A stretch of DNA of 64,000 nucleotides from Juglans regia (GCF_001411555.2 NC_049914.1:9934273-9998272); one strand, 5' to 3'. Positions 22,423 through 34,083 are shown, counted from the stretch's first letter. Numbers and translations are program-made. Notes: generated from the sequence alone by a model not told the origin.

Positions 22423-22758
22423 TCAGCTCACAGAATGGCTCACTTGTCCTTGAGCAGCCATCATATTATCTTCTCTAACAATTTGCTCAATGCGAATGTG
22501 AGCAGTGGTCGAAGATGAAATCGGGATCTGAGAGAGGTAGCTTTGGTTGAAGATGAAATTGGACAAGAAATTTGTCGTTGCTCGTTCTTTGTCTTCTTTC
22601 TCTCTTTCTTCCTCCGACGTTGCATGTACTTCATCTTCCTGTATTGCAAGTTCCTTCTGTATTTGACAGATTTGATTCTCCAAGTGGTTGAAGCTTTCAT
22701 TAAAGTTGCTTGCAAATTTGTTTACATGCTGCCGGAATACTTTGTGCATTTCATTCAA
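22423..22758 (-). pseudogene. 5' gag-like coiled-coil module, copy 2
   Basis: The frame reads MHKVFRQHVNKFASNFNESF then NHLENQICQIQKELAIQEDE and a Glu/Lys-rich tail. The first ATG in frame is at 22749 (the longer frame begins at TTG), and a stop lies upstream. It is predicted to be coiled-coil. Its position next to the primer-binding site and its likeness to the module in copy 1 suggest this is the element's own protein. The Lys/Glu-rich part lies over a polypyrimidine stretch of the plus strand. Confidence 0.5.
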
Positions 22759-22881
22759 ATGCTGCTCGAGAACTTGATAGCCTTGCTGAGTTTGAAGAAC
22801 AAGTTTCGTAATCTTCTGAACCGATGCAGAATTTCTTGCATTTTTTTAAGCATAAGGATTAGTGTCTCTCTGATACCAATT

Positions 22882-23238
22882 TGTAACACACCTCAAATTA
22901 CTCAAAATAAAATACACTTAAATTGCTCACTTCGAGGAGAGCACCTCTAGAGAAAAGAGGAAGAAGATGATAAGAGAAAATAAAATAGGATTTTCATTTA
23001 AGTTTCTTGATGATGAATACTAGAGCCCTTGACTTGTACATAGACAAGATGCCCCCTACATAGGCCTAAGCTAACAAAACTTAAAGCATACAAAGAAAAT
23101 AAAATTAAAGGCCCAGGCCCACTAGCTATCTTAAAGTCCAAATAACATGCTGAATCAAAATAAAGGAAATTGTTAATGAAATTAAACTGGCTCAAGCCCA
23201 TGGTCCATGGCCATGTACTTCGTTCGTGGATTGTGACA
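22882..23238 (-). repeat. 5' LTR of gene-capturing element, copy 2
   Basis: 357 bp, ending GTGACA before AAAAG at 23239-23243. It is clearly paired with 19362-19701. Confidence 0.9.
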
Positions 23239-23243
23239 AAAAG

Positions 23244-23814
23244 TTTCTATTTGAATTGCATGCGGATTGAGTATATATGATTTCATTGAAGTTGCCAAAG
23301 TAGATGAGATGAAAACATCAGATCTTGTCCCAAGAAATAAGAATTTCGGCTAGTTGAAGCATTATGTTGCTTTCCTGAAGAGGCCCCAAAAACTATTTGC
23401 CATATGGGTTGCCCATGATTAGTAGGTTTGGCATTATTGGAAGAAGATGAATCATTTTGAATGCCTTGTGTCGAAGTTATGAACTTCAAAATGTAGATGA
23501 CACAAAGTCAAGTTTGTCCTTGAATCCTTAGCCTGATTGTTTGGATGAGTTTACAATTTGGGGTACATTTGGGTACACATTAGATTACAAGAGCACAAGA
23601 AGTCAAACTATATGCAAAACTTCAACTTCTTTGATTTCCGTACGGTCGCTTTACTACCGCACTGTGTATCCGACTATCTTCTAAAATAAAATTGTATGTA
23701 GCTCCTTGATGTAGATATATTGTTGAGCCATGTGAATCTTGTGTGTCATGTGTGATTGGTTCCGTTTTGGCTTTACTTTTTTTCTTATTGTTCCTAACAA
23801 TGATAAAAGGCTAG
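23244..23814. other. spacer between copy 2 and the PPR pseudogene
   Basis: No gene is recognised. A 68-codon frame (23283-23489, minus, Ser/Asn-rich) has no family I know. Confidence 0.3.
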
Positions 23815-25280
23815 TTAGGGAAGGGTGAGTGGAAACAAGCTTGCGATGTGTTTGATGAAGTGTTTGAAAGAAATGTGCAAGCGAGTGTCATGACTCATGA
23901 CATATAATTAGAGGTGGCAATTCTTGTTTACATATCGTGTTCCTGTTGTGAAGTGTTACCCAAATCCGACCCGTTAAGCTAAACATGTCAGACTTTCAAA
24001 CTCTAACATAACCCATTTAAATAACAGGTCGTGAAGTGTCACATGTTTTGACCCGTTAATAACTAATTAGAAATGGGTCAGCATAACACAACCCATTTTA
24101 ACCATTTTGTAAATGAGTTGAACTAATCCACATAACCCTGACCTGATTAACATAATTTCACATAAAAGCTAAAATTTATATATATTAGTAATCACAATAT
24201 CTAAAAAAAAAAAGACTGCATACTAACAAAAAATATCAATATTTTTCAGATTTTAATCTATAAAAAAAACCAATATTACAAACCCAATAATAACAAATAT
24301 AAGCATAGGTTCAGAATTATAATCACACCAACAAAAACATATATAAGCATATTGCGAAATACTAATATTACAATCTAACAACAATAAAATTAAAATTTTG
24401 AAATAAAATTTGAACACGTTATTGCGGGTTGACCCATTTATTAGTCGTGTTTTAATGAGTCAACTCGTTTTGACCTGAACCTATATATATCAAACTCAAA
24501 TACACCAATTTCGTACCGTGTTCGTATTGAGTTCACAAGTCATATCATATATTGCCACCCCTACATGTAATAGTCTTGTCATGTTTTTGTCTAAAAAGGG
24601 TAGTTTGGATGAAGCATTGAGTTTGCTTGAGGATATGATGCAGAAAGGAAAACATCCAAGTGGTGACATCCGTTGTTGATGGAAGGTTTGTGCTCTGTCG
24701 GAGAGTATACAGAAGAAAAAAAAGATGACGTTTGATATGGAGTATCGAGGGTGCAAGCTGCAGCTGGTGAATTATGGTGTGTTTTGATGAGTGACCTTGG
24801 AAAGAGAGGGAAGATTGAGAAGGCAAAATCTCTACTTCACGAGATAAAGAAAAGGGGGTTTAGGCCCATGTTGTGACGTATAATATATTGTTAAATTACA
24901 TCATGTGCAAGGAAGGTAGAGTGAGTCAGTGACTGAGGCTTATAAAGTTTGGATTGAAATGCGGCTTGGAGGTTGTAAGCTGAATGATGGTACATACCGG
25001 ATGATGGCTGATGGATATTGCAGGGTTGGGGATTTTGAAGGAGGTTTGAAGGTATTGAATGCGATATTGACATGTAGGCATGCATTATCCACGTTCAGAA
25101 ACATTTAAATGTTTGTTAGTGGGACTGTTGAGTTTTGGGAAGATAGATAATGCCTCCTTTGTTTTGGAGGAGATGGAGAAGATAAAGATTCATTTTGATT
25201 TGGAGGATTGGGAAGCCTTAATCAGGGATGCTTGTAGTGGAGATAGAAGTTCCTGTGGGCTAACTGAACTGGTTACTGCT
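23815..25280 (+). pseudogene. pentatricopeptide-repeat (PPR) protein, broken
   Basis: P-class PPR repeats (35-residue helix pairs for organellar RNA binding) can be read in pieces. WKQACDVFDEVFERNVQAS comes before the MITE. FLSKKGSLDEALSLLEDMMQ, LGKRGKIEKAKSLLHEIKK, VTYNILLNYIMCKEGRVS, NDGTYRMMADGYCRVGDFEG and FVLEEMEKIKIHFDLEDWEA come after it. The C-terminal order resembles the Arabidopsis At1g07740 type. At least five frame changes or stops (near 24680, 24790, 24875, 24930 and 25075) and a 655-bp MITE destroy it. Only the last five or six repeats remain, and the mitochondrial or plastid targeting end is missing. Confidence 0.85.
23908..24562. mobile_element. hAT-type MITE inside the PPR pseudogene
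   Basis: Ends are inverted (AGAGGTGGCAA at left; right end TTGCCACCCCT). The flanks are ACATATAA (23900-23907) and ACATGTAA (24563-24570), an 8-bp duplication with one change. It is AT-rich with shoulders of GACCCGTTAA- and AACCCATTT-type words and no coding frame. Confidence 0.85.
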
Positions 25281-26045
25281 AAAAAATGTGTGACATTTAG
25301 TAGTTGTTCTAGGATTTGTGGTGGGAAGGCTCTGTGACTTGTCACCAGGGTAATTGATGCTTGGGCTTAATAATCGATGAGGTCCTCCAGGCTTTAGATA
25401 CACAAGGAATCATCATGCATGTTGTTCTTATTTAAATGGCTTCTAAGAGCTAACTTCGTGTTTTCCTGTTTAGATACGAAAATACTTTAGTGATGCTTCA
25501 CCTACTAAAGTTATCATCTTACGATATTTGTACTAATGTGATGTAGCCTATTTCCATATAACTTTTTTTTTTTTAATTTTTAGTTTAATACATAAACTTA
25601 ATTGACTAAATACAATAAATTAAGATGTATTTATGAGATTTTTCTTTCTTAACAATCCATTGAGCTCTCTAAAGAGAAATGCTTTAGTCACAAAGATATT
25701 TTATAAAAGTACATCTACAAAATAATATGACTTGATGTGATACTTTAAATTATAAAACTACTTTTATTAGAAAGTAGATTTAACGTATCATTTGAAATAT
25801 GAAGCTACGTGATGTAATACTTCTCTCTAAAATTCTAAATAGTGGACATAGGCCTCTTTTGCGTTCTTCCTTCTCTCCCTTCCTCAATATTTTCTTTATT
25901 TTATGTTACAATTTATTTGTTTTATCTACAGACCATCTCTTTCTTTAAATTTCTTCGCATCTGATGCAACTTCAAACACACATATATAACCTTCTCTGCA
26001 ACAATTTAGTGGGGGAAAATGAAAAAAGAAAGAAAAAAAAAGAAG
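25281..26045. other. spacer downstream of the dirigent gene
   Basis: AT-rich and without a recognised gene. It holds the 3' side of the PPR relic and of the minus-strand dirigent gene. Confidence 0.4.
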
Positions 26046-26914
26046 CTATTGCGTAAGGTAGACATTAAACTGAAGAATCGTGTCCACACCATCAGTGATA
26101 TGCTGATCGGATAGATGAAGAGTCTGGATGGTTGCATATCCTATAGCATTCGTATATTTCCCAGTTCCTCCAACTATAGCCAGCTGAGAGTCACGTGCAG
26201 CAGCCGTGCGGTGGACCCCAAAGAAACTAATTGTATCATAATAGTGATGATCTTCGTTGTGAAACACTGCTGCAAAGGCCATGGTGTGGCTGCTTCCATC
26301 CAGTGAGGTAGCCAAGTGAAATCCCTGTGCCTTCCCAATTACAGAGTAGCCCAATTCATGCCCTTTAGTAAGCTCATCGTCAAGAACGGTGATTGTCCCA
26401 AATAAAAGCTTTTGCATTGGGGCTCCTGGCAGGAACTGGCCTGCAGTGACAAATGGAAGTAAGCCTCCATTGATAAATAAACTGTATGCACCGTTTAGGC
26501 TAGCCAGAAATGGCAGAAAAGAGGTATACCACCATTCATGGGGAAAACCCCACCATAATTATTGGTCTTTGAGAAAGGGGGGGTGTTGATTTGAGTAGCA
26601 GCAGCAATTTTCCCTGCCACAACTCTGCTTGTGGGAGCTGATCCACCAAAGATGTCATGCATGAAAAATGAGAATGGAAGTTGTTCCACCCTGGCACTTG
26701 AAATGGTGGCCGGTGTTGTGGCAGTGGGACCCGCCACCGGTGACACATTGGCACCTGGTGACTGGACATAATTCGACTCTTCAGTTGTGGGGATTGGTGC
26801 AAGAGTGTCCCCCTCAGCAAGGATTGTGGTTGTATTGGCATGACATGTGGTGATGGCTGCAAGTAAGAGGTGGAATGCGGCCTTGAGAACAAGTGATAGC
26901 GGCCTCTTGGCCAT
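26046..26914 (-). pseudogene. dirigent protein, ESB1/DIR10-type, single frameshift
   Basis: The start MAKRPLSLVLKAAFHLLLAA gives a signal peptide (cleavage about residue 26). A Pro/Thr-rich linker follows, then VEQLPFSFFMHDIFGGSAPT. Downstream, LLFGTITVLDDELTKGHELG, SVIGKAQGFHLATSLDGSSH and VGGTGKYTNAIGYATIQTLH form the dirigent beta-barrel. This is the long extracellular class (ESB1-like, linked to Casparian-strip lignin). N- and C-terminal parts are in different frames: the change falls at about 26505-26530, between GGIPLF and the ASLNGAYSLFINGG segment, and the first frame meets a stop there. Both halves are otherwise well preserved, so this is either a young pseudogene or a sequencing error. 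A methionine 13 codons upstream (26953) is possible but would bury the signal peptide. Confidence 0.85.
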
Positions 26915-27088
26915 TTCAGCTTTGCCAACTTGAGGGAATTGTTGATTGTACAAATAGAATCAAGATTCTTGTAATGGAATTGGAAGGGGAATGGTTTACC
27001 AGCTTTTCTTATGTGGTTAGAAGGGTTAGCTGAAGAAAAGTGGAGCAGATGAGAGTGGACTTATGTATGTTGAAGATATGTGTACACA

Positions 27089-27107
27089 TTATATATATAT
27101 ATATAAA
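27089..27107 (-). promoter_or_regulatory. candidate TATA region of the dirigent gene
   Basis: A TA-alternating run ending TATAAATT lies about 175 bases upstream of the dirigent start. It is placed by position only and could be a plain microsatellite. Confidence 0.3.
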
Positions 27108-27235
27108 TTGTTGTTTTTGGTTGAATTTGTCATGAGCAGCATACAAGTTGGAGACGTGGGGTAGCTGATTCCTCTTGTAATATTGTATTTTAACAGTATT
27201 TTCAAGGAATTCGTACCTCAGAAAAACGATTTTAT

Positions 27236-27362
27236 CGTATAGAGGCTTGTAACTTCATCTCACCATTAATAACAAGTGAAGAATCATCAAGGATTCAGGA
27301 TGATTCTGCATTCGATGATTCACTTGTCACTAAGATCATGAAGTTATAAGCCTTTATACTAT
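27236..27362. repeat. imperfect foldback upstream of the dirigent gene
   Basis: The arms share AGGCTT(G/A)TAACTTCAT and ACAAGTGA with AATCATC, in inverse order, around a centre that again pairs partly (GAATCATC/GATGATTC). It has the shape of a long imperfect hairpin, as in a MIRNA precursor or a small foldback element. No known mature miRNA is recognised. Confidence 0.6.
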
Positions 27363-29898
27363 ATCTGTGAAATTTGAGTGAATGAGAAAGAAAAGACCTC
27401 CATTAATGTCGATATATTGAAAGGGGAAAATACAGTTTAGCTTAGAGGAAAAACTTCCAAAATGGTACCACAAAAGTCATCACAGTACTGAGGTATGCTG
27501 AACTATATTTCCTGAGCTCCCATTGAATGTTCAAAGGCGATATTCAATATATATATATTTACCAAAAGCAATCCAAAATTTCAACAACTCCAAGAGACAT
27601 AAATTATAACTTGTCTCAAAAAGAAGATAAAAGGCGACAAAGTTGTTTCGGATAACTTATGGATATTATCAAACAATTTACGCTGTGGTATCTTTCCCAA
27701 CTTTATCAGTTTCATGTTCACCTTTTCCTCTTCTCTGTTTGGTTGCATCATAGAATACAACCAGCCAGCTGATCATCTTAAGCTAGCTTGTCCTCATTAC
27801 TTCTTTTTAAAAGCCCTTTGTCTTTTTTTTTTATTCCATATTTATTTATTTTTCTTTTTATCATTCAACCAATATTGTTAAATGATTACTGTATTTAATG
27901 TTACATGATCAGAAAATGATGAACAAAAATAGAACTTCAAATGAAACACAAATAATTAGATAGGAAAGAGAGAGTACTGCATGCGCTCTCTGTCCATGGA
28001 TGGTGTAACTACCCAGATCACCAAACATTTCTATCAAAATCATATAATAATTTCTTAATGCTGGGTGGTCCTTTCTCCATTTTTTTCTTTATTTCCTGTC
28101 ATTTTCTTCTCCAGCCGTCCAAGTTTTTAAGTCAAAGAAATAAAGGAACCAAATTTAGAGAGAAGGCACAAATTATGTTGGATCAAGATAGAGAAATGAA
28201 AATTTTCTTGCTTCTACAGTACGGACTACATACACATCATGATAATCCAAAATCAGTACTTTTGTCTCGATCGTCAATTTGTTGAGAGATCAGGAAGTTT
28301 TAAAAGCAAGAACAGAGGAAGAAACATAAAGCTCTGATCATGAAGCAGCCCCACCACTAGAAAATTTGAAATGGACTTGTGGCTAAAAGTTTACCATGCT
28401 TTCATCATTTGGTCCATTACGAGGATGGGACATTGATGCATAAAGCTGCAAAGGATTGCCAACAATATTATTCTGGCACAGGTCGCCCAGATTAATTAGG
28501 GTATAATACTTGGAAATTTATTAAATATTATGCTCAAGGATATCATGAAATGATGACTATTGTCTAGGTACGCCCTCCCTTCCTCTCTCCCTTGTGACTA
28601 CATACATATCCATAGTTCCCAAAAGTACTTATAAAGCCATGAAAAATTGTGAAACAAAATCATATGTATTTGTCCAAACCATGAAGAAGAAGAAGAAGAA
28701 AAGAGGTAATTCATGCTAAAGTTTTAAGGGAAAAAGCACAAGAATCCAAGTTCTGACCACCATCCAACAGAAGAACCACCCACCAAAGCGATCTAGCAGA
28801 ATCCAGAAGACAGATCAGAGAAGAAAAGTATAGTAAAAGTGCATGCCGCATGTCTGTCTCCCAAGCAATAACCTCGCTCGTCCTCGATTGCCCACCATTG
28901 CACCCGCATGCATTCTCATAAATATTATCTCGACACGCTCTCTTGAAATGATGCTTGTCATCTTTTTGTTTATAACATGATTGATCTAGTCACTTGTGGG
29001 CGCAGGCTATCTGTTCATGCTTGGAGACCATGGTATATATATTCGATCTGTCTGGTCGTTAATTTCGATTAACATCATGTACAGATCTCTTGTTCTAACG
29101 CTCAAGTAATTATTGAAGTACTATTCTTAGTAATTTTCTCTCCACAATGATCTAATTTGTAACATATCATAGTCCTAAAGCCTGATGACTAGTAGTGTAA
29201 AGTTTCTCCCCTATTAGTGACATTCATAAAAAAATGAAGTTAACAAAGAAAAGGGATTAATAAGGAAGTCATAATTAATAATTTCCAAGCGATCGAGCCA
29301 TTCAAATTCAGAAAAATAATTCCAAATTAGATAATGAAGAAACTTTAATCTAATTAAGGACATGAAGGCATGACACTAATCAAATTCAAATGCATATGGT
29401 GGTTGATGATCACCAAAAGTTGAACGGAAAGAGATACATCGACCTGGGGGTTTAGCGATCGAGTCGAGGTTGTTTTTTCTACACATTAATCACCATACGC
29501 TTTGATGCATGCAGTAGTGGATGGCTACAGAATGCCCCCCCACAAACAGGTCGGGCATTATATGGGAAACAGTAAACTATGAGACATTTTCAGAGTTGCC
29601 AACGCCAAGTATGCTTTTGAATTCAAATAAAGTAGAATGGAATACTTAGAAAGATACCAATATTGTTTGTTCCAAGAAATGATGATCAGAATGCACAACA
29701 TGAGTACCATATTAATTATATACTAAATCCCCCTTGCTTTTACTTATTTCAATCCCATATATAGAAGAGAAAGCTTACATTTACATCACATATAAAAGCA
29801 TGATAAGTTGATTTTACATCTCTGGAATCACACACCCATCTGGAATTCCCAACTCTTACATCAAGATTAAATGGAAACTCTAGTTTATTTGTAATTAT
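27363..29898. other. long intergenic spacer
   Basis: No gene, RNA or clear transposon end is recognised in about 2.5 kb. It contains short AAG repeats (about 28683) and AT-rich runs. Confidence 0.4.
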
Positions 29899-31001
29899 TC
29901 ATGCTGACCATCGGGAAGATGGCAATGGGGACGTGGATGATGATATAGGAGACGGCCAAAGCTGTGCGTTTTTCACCTTGGACACACTGGCAAGTACACC
30001 TAAAGGGGTCACGTCCCCAATCACAGTAACTTTCTTTGTCTCCAAATCAATACTATAGGATCTCACTCCTGCACAAAGTTACTTAGCCAAAAAAATCACT
30101 TTAAAAATGGCAGCACTGCAAATTAATGTTAGTTTACTAGCTAGCAACCCAAGGCCAGGGTCTAAACAACATATAAAAGAAGTATTACAGCAATTAATTG
30201 TTAGTACATGGCAATAATTAATTAAGCTATTTAAAGAGACAAAGACTATATGTCTAGTACTATCACTAACCTTCCATTTTAGAAATATGTTTTCTCACTT
30301 TTTCTTCGCAGCCCTTACAGTGCAGTGACACCCTCAAAACCACGACCTGCAAATTCCAGTATCAGTAGTAAACTAATAGAGTACTGCGTATGTACATATA
30401 TATCATGAAGACTCTAAGTAGATATGTTCGAGTAAAAACTGTATAGGAACACGTATTTTTCACAAACCATAAGACTAAGTTCCAGATTGTTTTCTAGAAG
30501 TATTAAAGAAAAAGAGGGATTAATAAAAGGAACCTGTTCGTGGGAGCGAGATGAGGAAGAGGATTTCAAGGCAGGAGAGTCATTTGAACTCAGGCGGCTA
30601 GGCTTTGCCGTTTCAACTGGAACCAGTGCAGAGATGGGTTCGGACTCAGATAACCAGTCGATTAAGGGTGTGTTACTCAAGAGATATCTAGAGGAACGTC
30701 CTGGGGCCCTGTTAGGATCATTTATGTCAGCGGAGCTTTTTCTGCGCAAATCACTTTGCTTGGCGGAACTCCTCCTTTGCTTTTCATAATAAGGCTTAGG
30801 ATTTATGGGCAACTGAGATATTGAAGTGCAGGGGACGTGAGAATGGAATTGGGTTTTTCTTCGACCATGGAGATGTGGATTGTGGCGCTGATCAACGTCG
30901 GGTCTGGCCGGGCCACGGCGAACCATGGAATAACGGTGTTCCATGCTAGAGCATATAGCTGTGGATGCTGGAGATGCACAGAAAAGATCCATTCCCCTCA
31001 T
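29899..31001 (-). CDS. NaKR-type heavy-metal-associated (HMA) domain protein
   Basis: Three exons on the minus strand splice in frame: 31001-30534, 30346-30271 and 30068-29899, giving 237 residues, with GT/AG introns of 187 and 202 nt. Exon 1 encodes MRGMDLFCASPASTAICSSM and a Ser/Pro/Arg-rich region ending SRSHEQ. Exons 2-3 encode the HMA fold: VVVLRVSLHCKGCEEKVRKH with the metal-binding CKGC pair, then SIDLETKKVTVIGDVTPLGV and LASVSKVKNAQLW. This layout is that of SODIUM POTASSIUM ROOT DEFECTIVE 1/2/3 of Arabidopsis, phloem-linked metallochaperone-like proteins affecting Na+/K+ transport and long-distance movement of the flowering signal. A second ATG (30992) could also be used. No defect is seen. 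Confidence 0.92.
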
Positions 31002-31865
31002 GTTGGTGGGATAGTAGTTGGGAATAACTAGGAAGCGATTGCTTTTGTGAATATGCAACTGAAGCAAAGTAAGCTGGAATAAGTAAAAGAAAGTATCTTC
31101 AGAGTGAGGCCAACTAATCTCCTTTTAAATTTGGATGAGAGAGGCCCCATAGATAAGAGAGAGAGATAAAGAAAAAGAAGCAGCAAGGTCCCACCAAAGG
31201 GACTAAGGTTGAGTAATGAATCTTGATACCAGCTTGGAAGATATGTGATTAATCTCGACCTTTAAAGTTGTCTAACCCTTTTCCTTTCCTTTAATTTCAT
31301 TGTTTAAGAGGTGGGGGAGCTTAAAAGGTTAGGCTCATCTTTGTGTGATATGATTACTACCACTACTAGCAGTGAAAAGAAAGCCTCAAATCAAGCAAAT
31401 CATATTATTTAGACATCATTGTTTTGCCATTGACAATTGCAGCAAGCTGTACAACCTAATTCTAGCTTGGGGCGACTCATGTTTATGTGGGACATTTGGT
31501 TTTGGGATTTGTAGCTAGCATGCATGGCTGGATCTAATTAATTCCCCAATCATCTAGTACTTGACATTCCTTTACAATTATAACAAACTCAAGACCTAAT
31601 TCATATTATTAGAAAATTGTGCTCATCATTTCCATTGCAATGGACCACAATATTGAAAGTCTTGCAATATCGATTCAAGCAAACCACCAATGTTAGGTTC
31701 AATAAGGCAAAGGGGTGGGTGGCAATATTGTCTATTCAATGTGCAAACGGCCAATTTGTATAATTTTGAGTACTTCCATTGCTTTTTAATTAAGAACTGG
31801 ACATGCGTTTCCCTGCTTGGAGTTGGTCTCTTTAAGATAATCTCATAGTCGACAAAAAATAATAT
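31002..31865. other. upstream region of the NaKR-type gene
   Basis: It includes the putative promoter on the minus strand, with GA/CT-rich leader sequence at about 31130-31190. No other gene is recognised. Confidence 0.4.
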
Positions 31866-31993
31866 CACTATAAGAAAACTGCTTATTTGTGACCAGTTAA
31901 TTCTAGCGAAATAACTATTTACAACTAAAATTGATTGTAAAAAATCTTTTAATTGTAATAAATTGGTCACAAAAATTCATTTTTCTTGTAATG
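31866..31993. mobile_element. CACTA-type miniature element
   Basis: 128 bp with roughly 28-bp inverted ends: CACTATAAGAAAACTG at left, and reverse-complemented CATTACAAGAAAAATG at right, both leading into TTTGTGACC. The terminal CACTA is altered at the right end. Flanking triplets are TAT and AAT, so the 3-bp duplication is imperfect. Confidence 0.6.
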
Positions 31994-32549
31994 AATATTC
32001 TTTTGAATAATTCGGTTAATATATAAACGTTGGACAAAATGGAAACCGCGCAGTTCAACAGCACGTGGCTGTTTAGATCATAAGAGTAATATTATACACC
32101 GTCTTAAAGTATGCAAAAAGTGTACAAGTCTTGTACATGACTTTATTTAAAAGAATCCACCAATTTTATAATAAAACCAATCATGCATGATTTCACAAGC
32201 TTGACTACCCTATAATTCCCATAAATTTTATGATAACTCCTTCACCTGCTGCATGCAACTTTTTGCCGACTTCATTGTACATCTGATTAAAAAAGAAGAA
32301 GAGAATTTCAAGTTCAAGAGTATAATCCAAAAGAAGTCGCTAAAGAATTAATTTGGAATCCTAATAATTCGGGGATTACCTTCGAATGGGACAGAGAAAA
32401 GGTCAAATAGTCAGTAATGGTCGACTGCATTAAATTGATTGAAAATTGAAATGAGGACAACTTATATATGCAGATAATTAATTAGAATTTAGGGCAAAAA
32501 GAAGATGATCTAAGCTGGGGTACTTAAAGCAATCTTACGTACGTATAAG

Positions 32550-32551
<2 letters not shown>

Positions 32552-32586
<35 letters not shown>
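32552..32586. repeat. (TA)n microsatellite
   Basis: About 17 uninterrupted TA units. Confidence 0.95.
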
Positions 32587-32589
<3 letters not shown>

Positions 32590-34051
32590 CATCTTCTCTA
32601 ATTTGATTAAATAAACATTAATATATTTAACTAAATTACTAATTTTTATTTAAAGTTAAGTGATTTGTAATTTTTCTCACGCATTCTTTTATTTCTCAAC
32701 TCATGGCTTTTTAGTTACTTATAAAAGTTATTAAATTTTAGAGAAAGATTAAGAATTTATTATGATTCTTGGTGTCCAGAATTATCTTGATATACTAATT
32801 AATTACTATATATATATATATATAAAACTATTAGTCATTTTCTCCACTCAAATTACAATATATATATATATCAACGCTAATATATAATATTTACTCATAA
32901 ATATGCTAAATTTGTTCCTGAAATTCAATGGAAATAAAATAGGAGTCCTAATCATAGTCTATTAATTATTCCTAATAAAATAGGGTCAATATTCTCTATT
33001 TCAGATAATAATACATGTCATTCTTTTCGTACAGTTTCCCTATGTATAATATATATATAGTATCTGTTTTACTTTTAGCTTATTTTAAAATTTATTTAGG
33101 GCTAGCTGTATCTAATGCATGACATGATTAATGATTAAGTTTGGATATGGCTGAGGTGTTCTCCATCAACTGGCGAACCGGTGGGTCCAACATCCATCTT
33201 TCCTGACAAGTAATAAAGTTTGAAAAACCACTAATGTATCTTCTAATCACGATCTTATATATATGATCAAGTATATTTTGTTGAAGGATGTTGCTATTAT
33301 GACGCCCAGTTTTGATGGTTAAGTGTACTGTGTCTTAGTGTAAATTATATATATTTTTAAAAATAAAAAAATAAAAATACTAATAATCATTTTCTTAATT
33401 ATTAAATAAAAATAAAGTACCGAGAGGATAAATTTAGATGGCATATATTTTAAGTGCGAATATTATGAATAAGGATGAGCCAAAAGGATCACCCAAGATC
33501 ACATCCCCATCAAAGTATAAACATACAAGAATGTCTATATATGTACATGATACGTATGCATGCACATACATTTTTTTCTAATTGATCTCTCTCATCTTTT
33601 TTTTCTTTATCAACCATTTTTTCTTTCCAGCCTTTATCAGACTCTCTGATCAAGTACTTTAGAATGTATAATATCATGTTAAGCCATTTGTTGTATAATC
33701 ACGCGTTTAAAGATGTGGGTCTTTCTTTAATAAGTTAAAAGGAATTAGGAGGAAGAAGGGGTCCTTTATTAGTTCTTAATTGCCCTTTTTTTTTTCCTTT
33801 TTCTTTCTTTGCTTTTGCTTCTTGAATCCCCCATGCCCTCTTTGATTCTTTCCTCCTTAAGTAGTACGTGACGAGAATTTGAGATCAGTTTATATCATAC
33901 TGATCCATGACTTGAAATTGATGTTTTCCAAGCTCTATTATGTTCAATAGTAATAACTAAAGCCGCACCATTGCTCTGTTGTTGGAGGCATGGACGCATT
34001 TATGCAGTTAACTACTACAGAAAACTGAGTGCTGCATGTACGGGAATCATC

Positions 34052-34055
<4 letters not shown>

Positions 34056-34083
<28 letters not shown>
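34056..34083. repeat. (CT)n microsatellite
   Basis: About 14 CT units. Confidence 0.95.

Larger units (their letters stand above)
19362..23238 (-). mobile_element. non-autonomous LTR retrotransposon carrying host gene fragments (copy 2)
   Basis: LTRs at 19362-19701 and 22882-23238 are related to those of copy 1, and the exact duplication AAAAG lies at 19357-19361 and 23239-23243. On the minus strand the primer-binding site TTGGTATCAGAG sits just inside the right-hand LTR (about 22867-22880). No pol domain is found. From the 5' end the interior holds a coiled-coil gag-like frame, an IST1-like fragment, an NSN1 fragment, a DMXL/Rav1 fragment and the 3' module shared with copy 1. Cargo pieces are intron-free and frameshifted. 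The cargo differs completely from copy 1, so capture happened independently, or cargo is exchanged, on a common backbone. Confidence 0.9.

Noticed and set aside
26536..26928. 130-codon minus-strand frame overlapping the dirigent gene
   Set aside because: An out-of-frame shadow of the N-terminal half of the dirigent gene; the signal peptide and dirigent motifs are in the other frame.
27270..27320. miR172-like word in the foldback upstream of the dirigent gene
   Set aside because: AATCATCAAGGATTCA is only loosely like the miR172 star strand, and the opposite arm does not contain the mature miR172 sequence.
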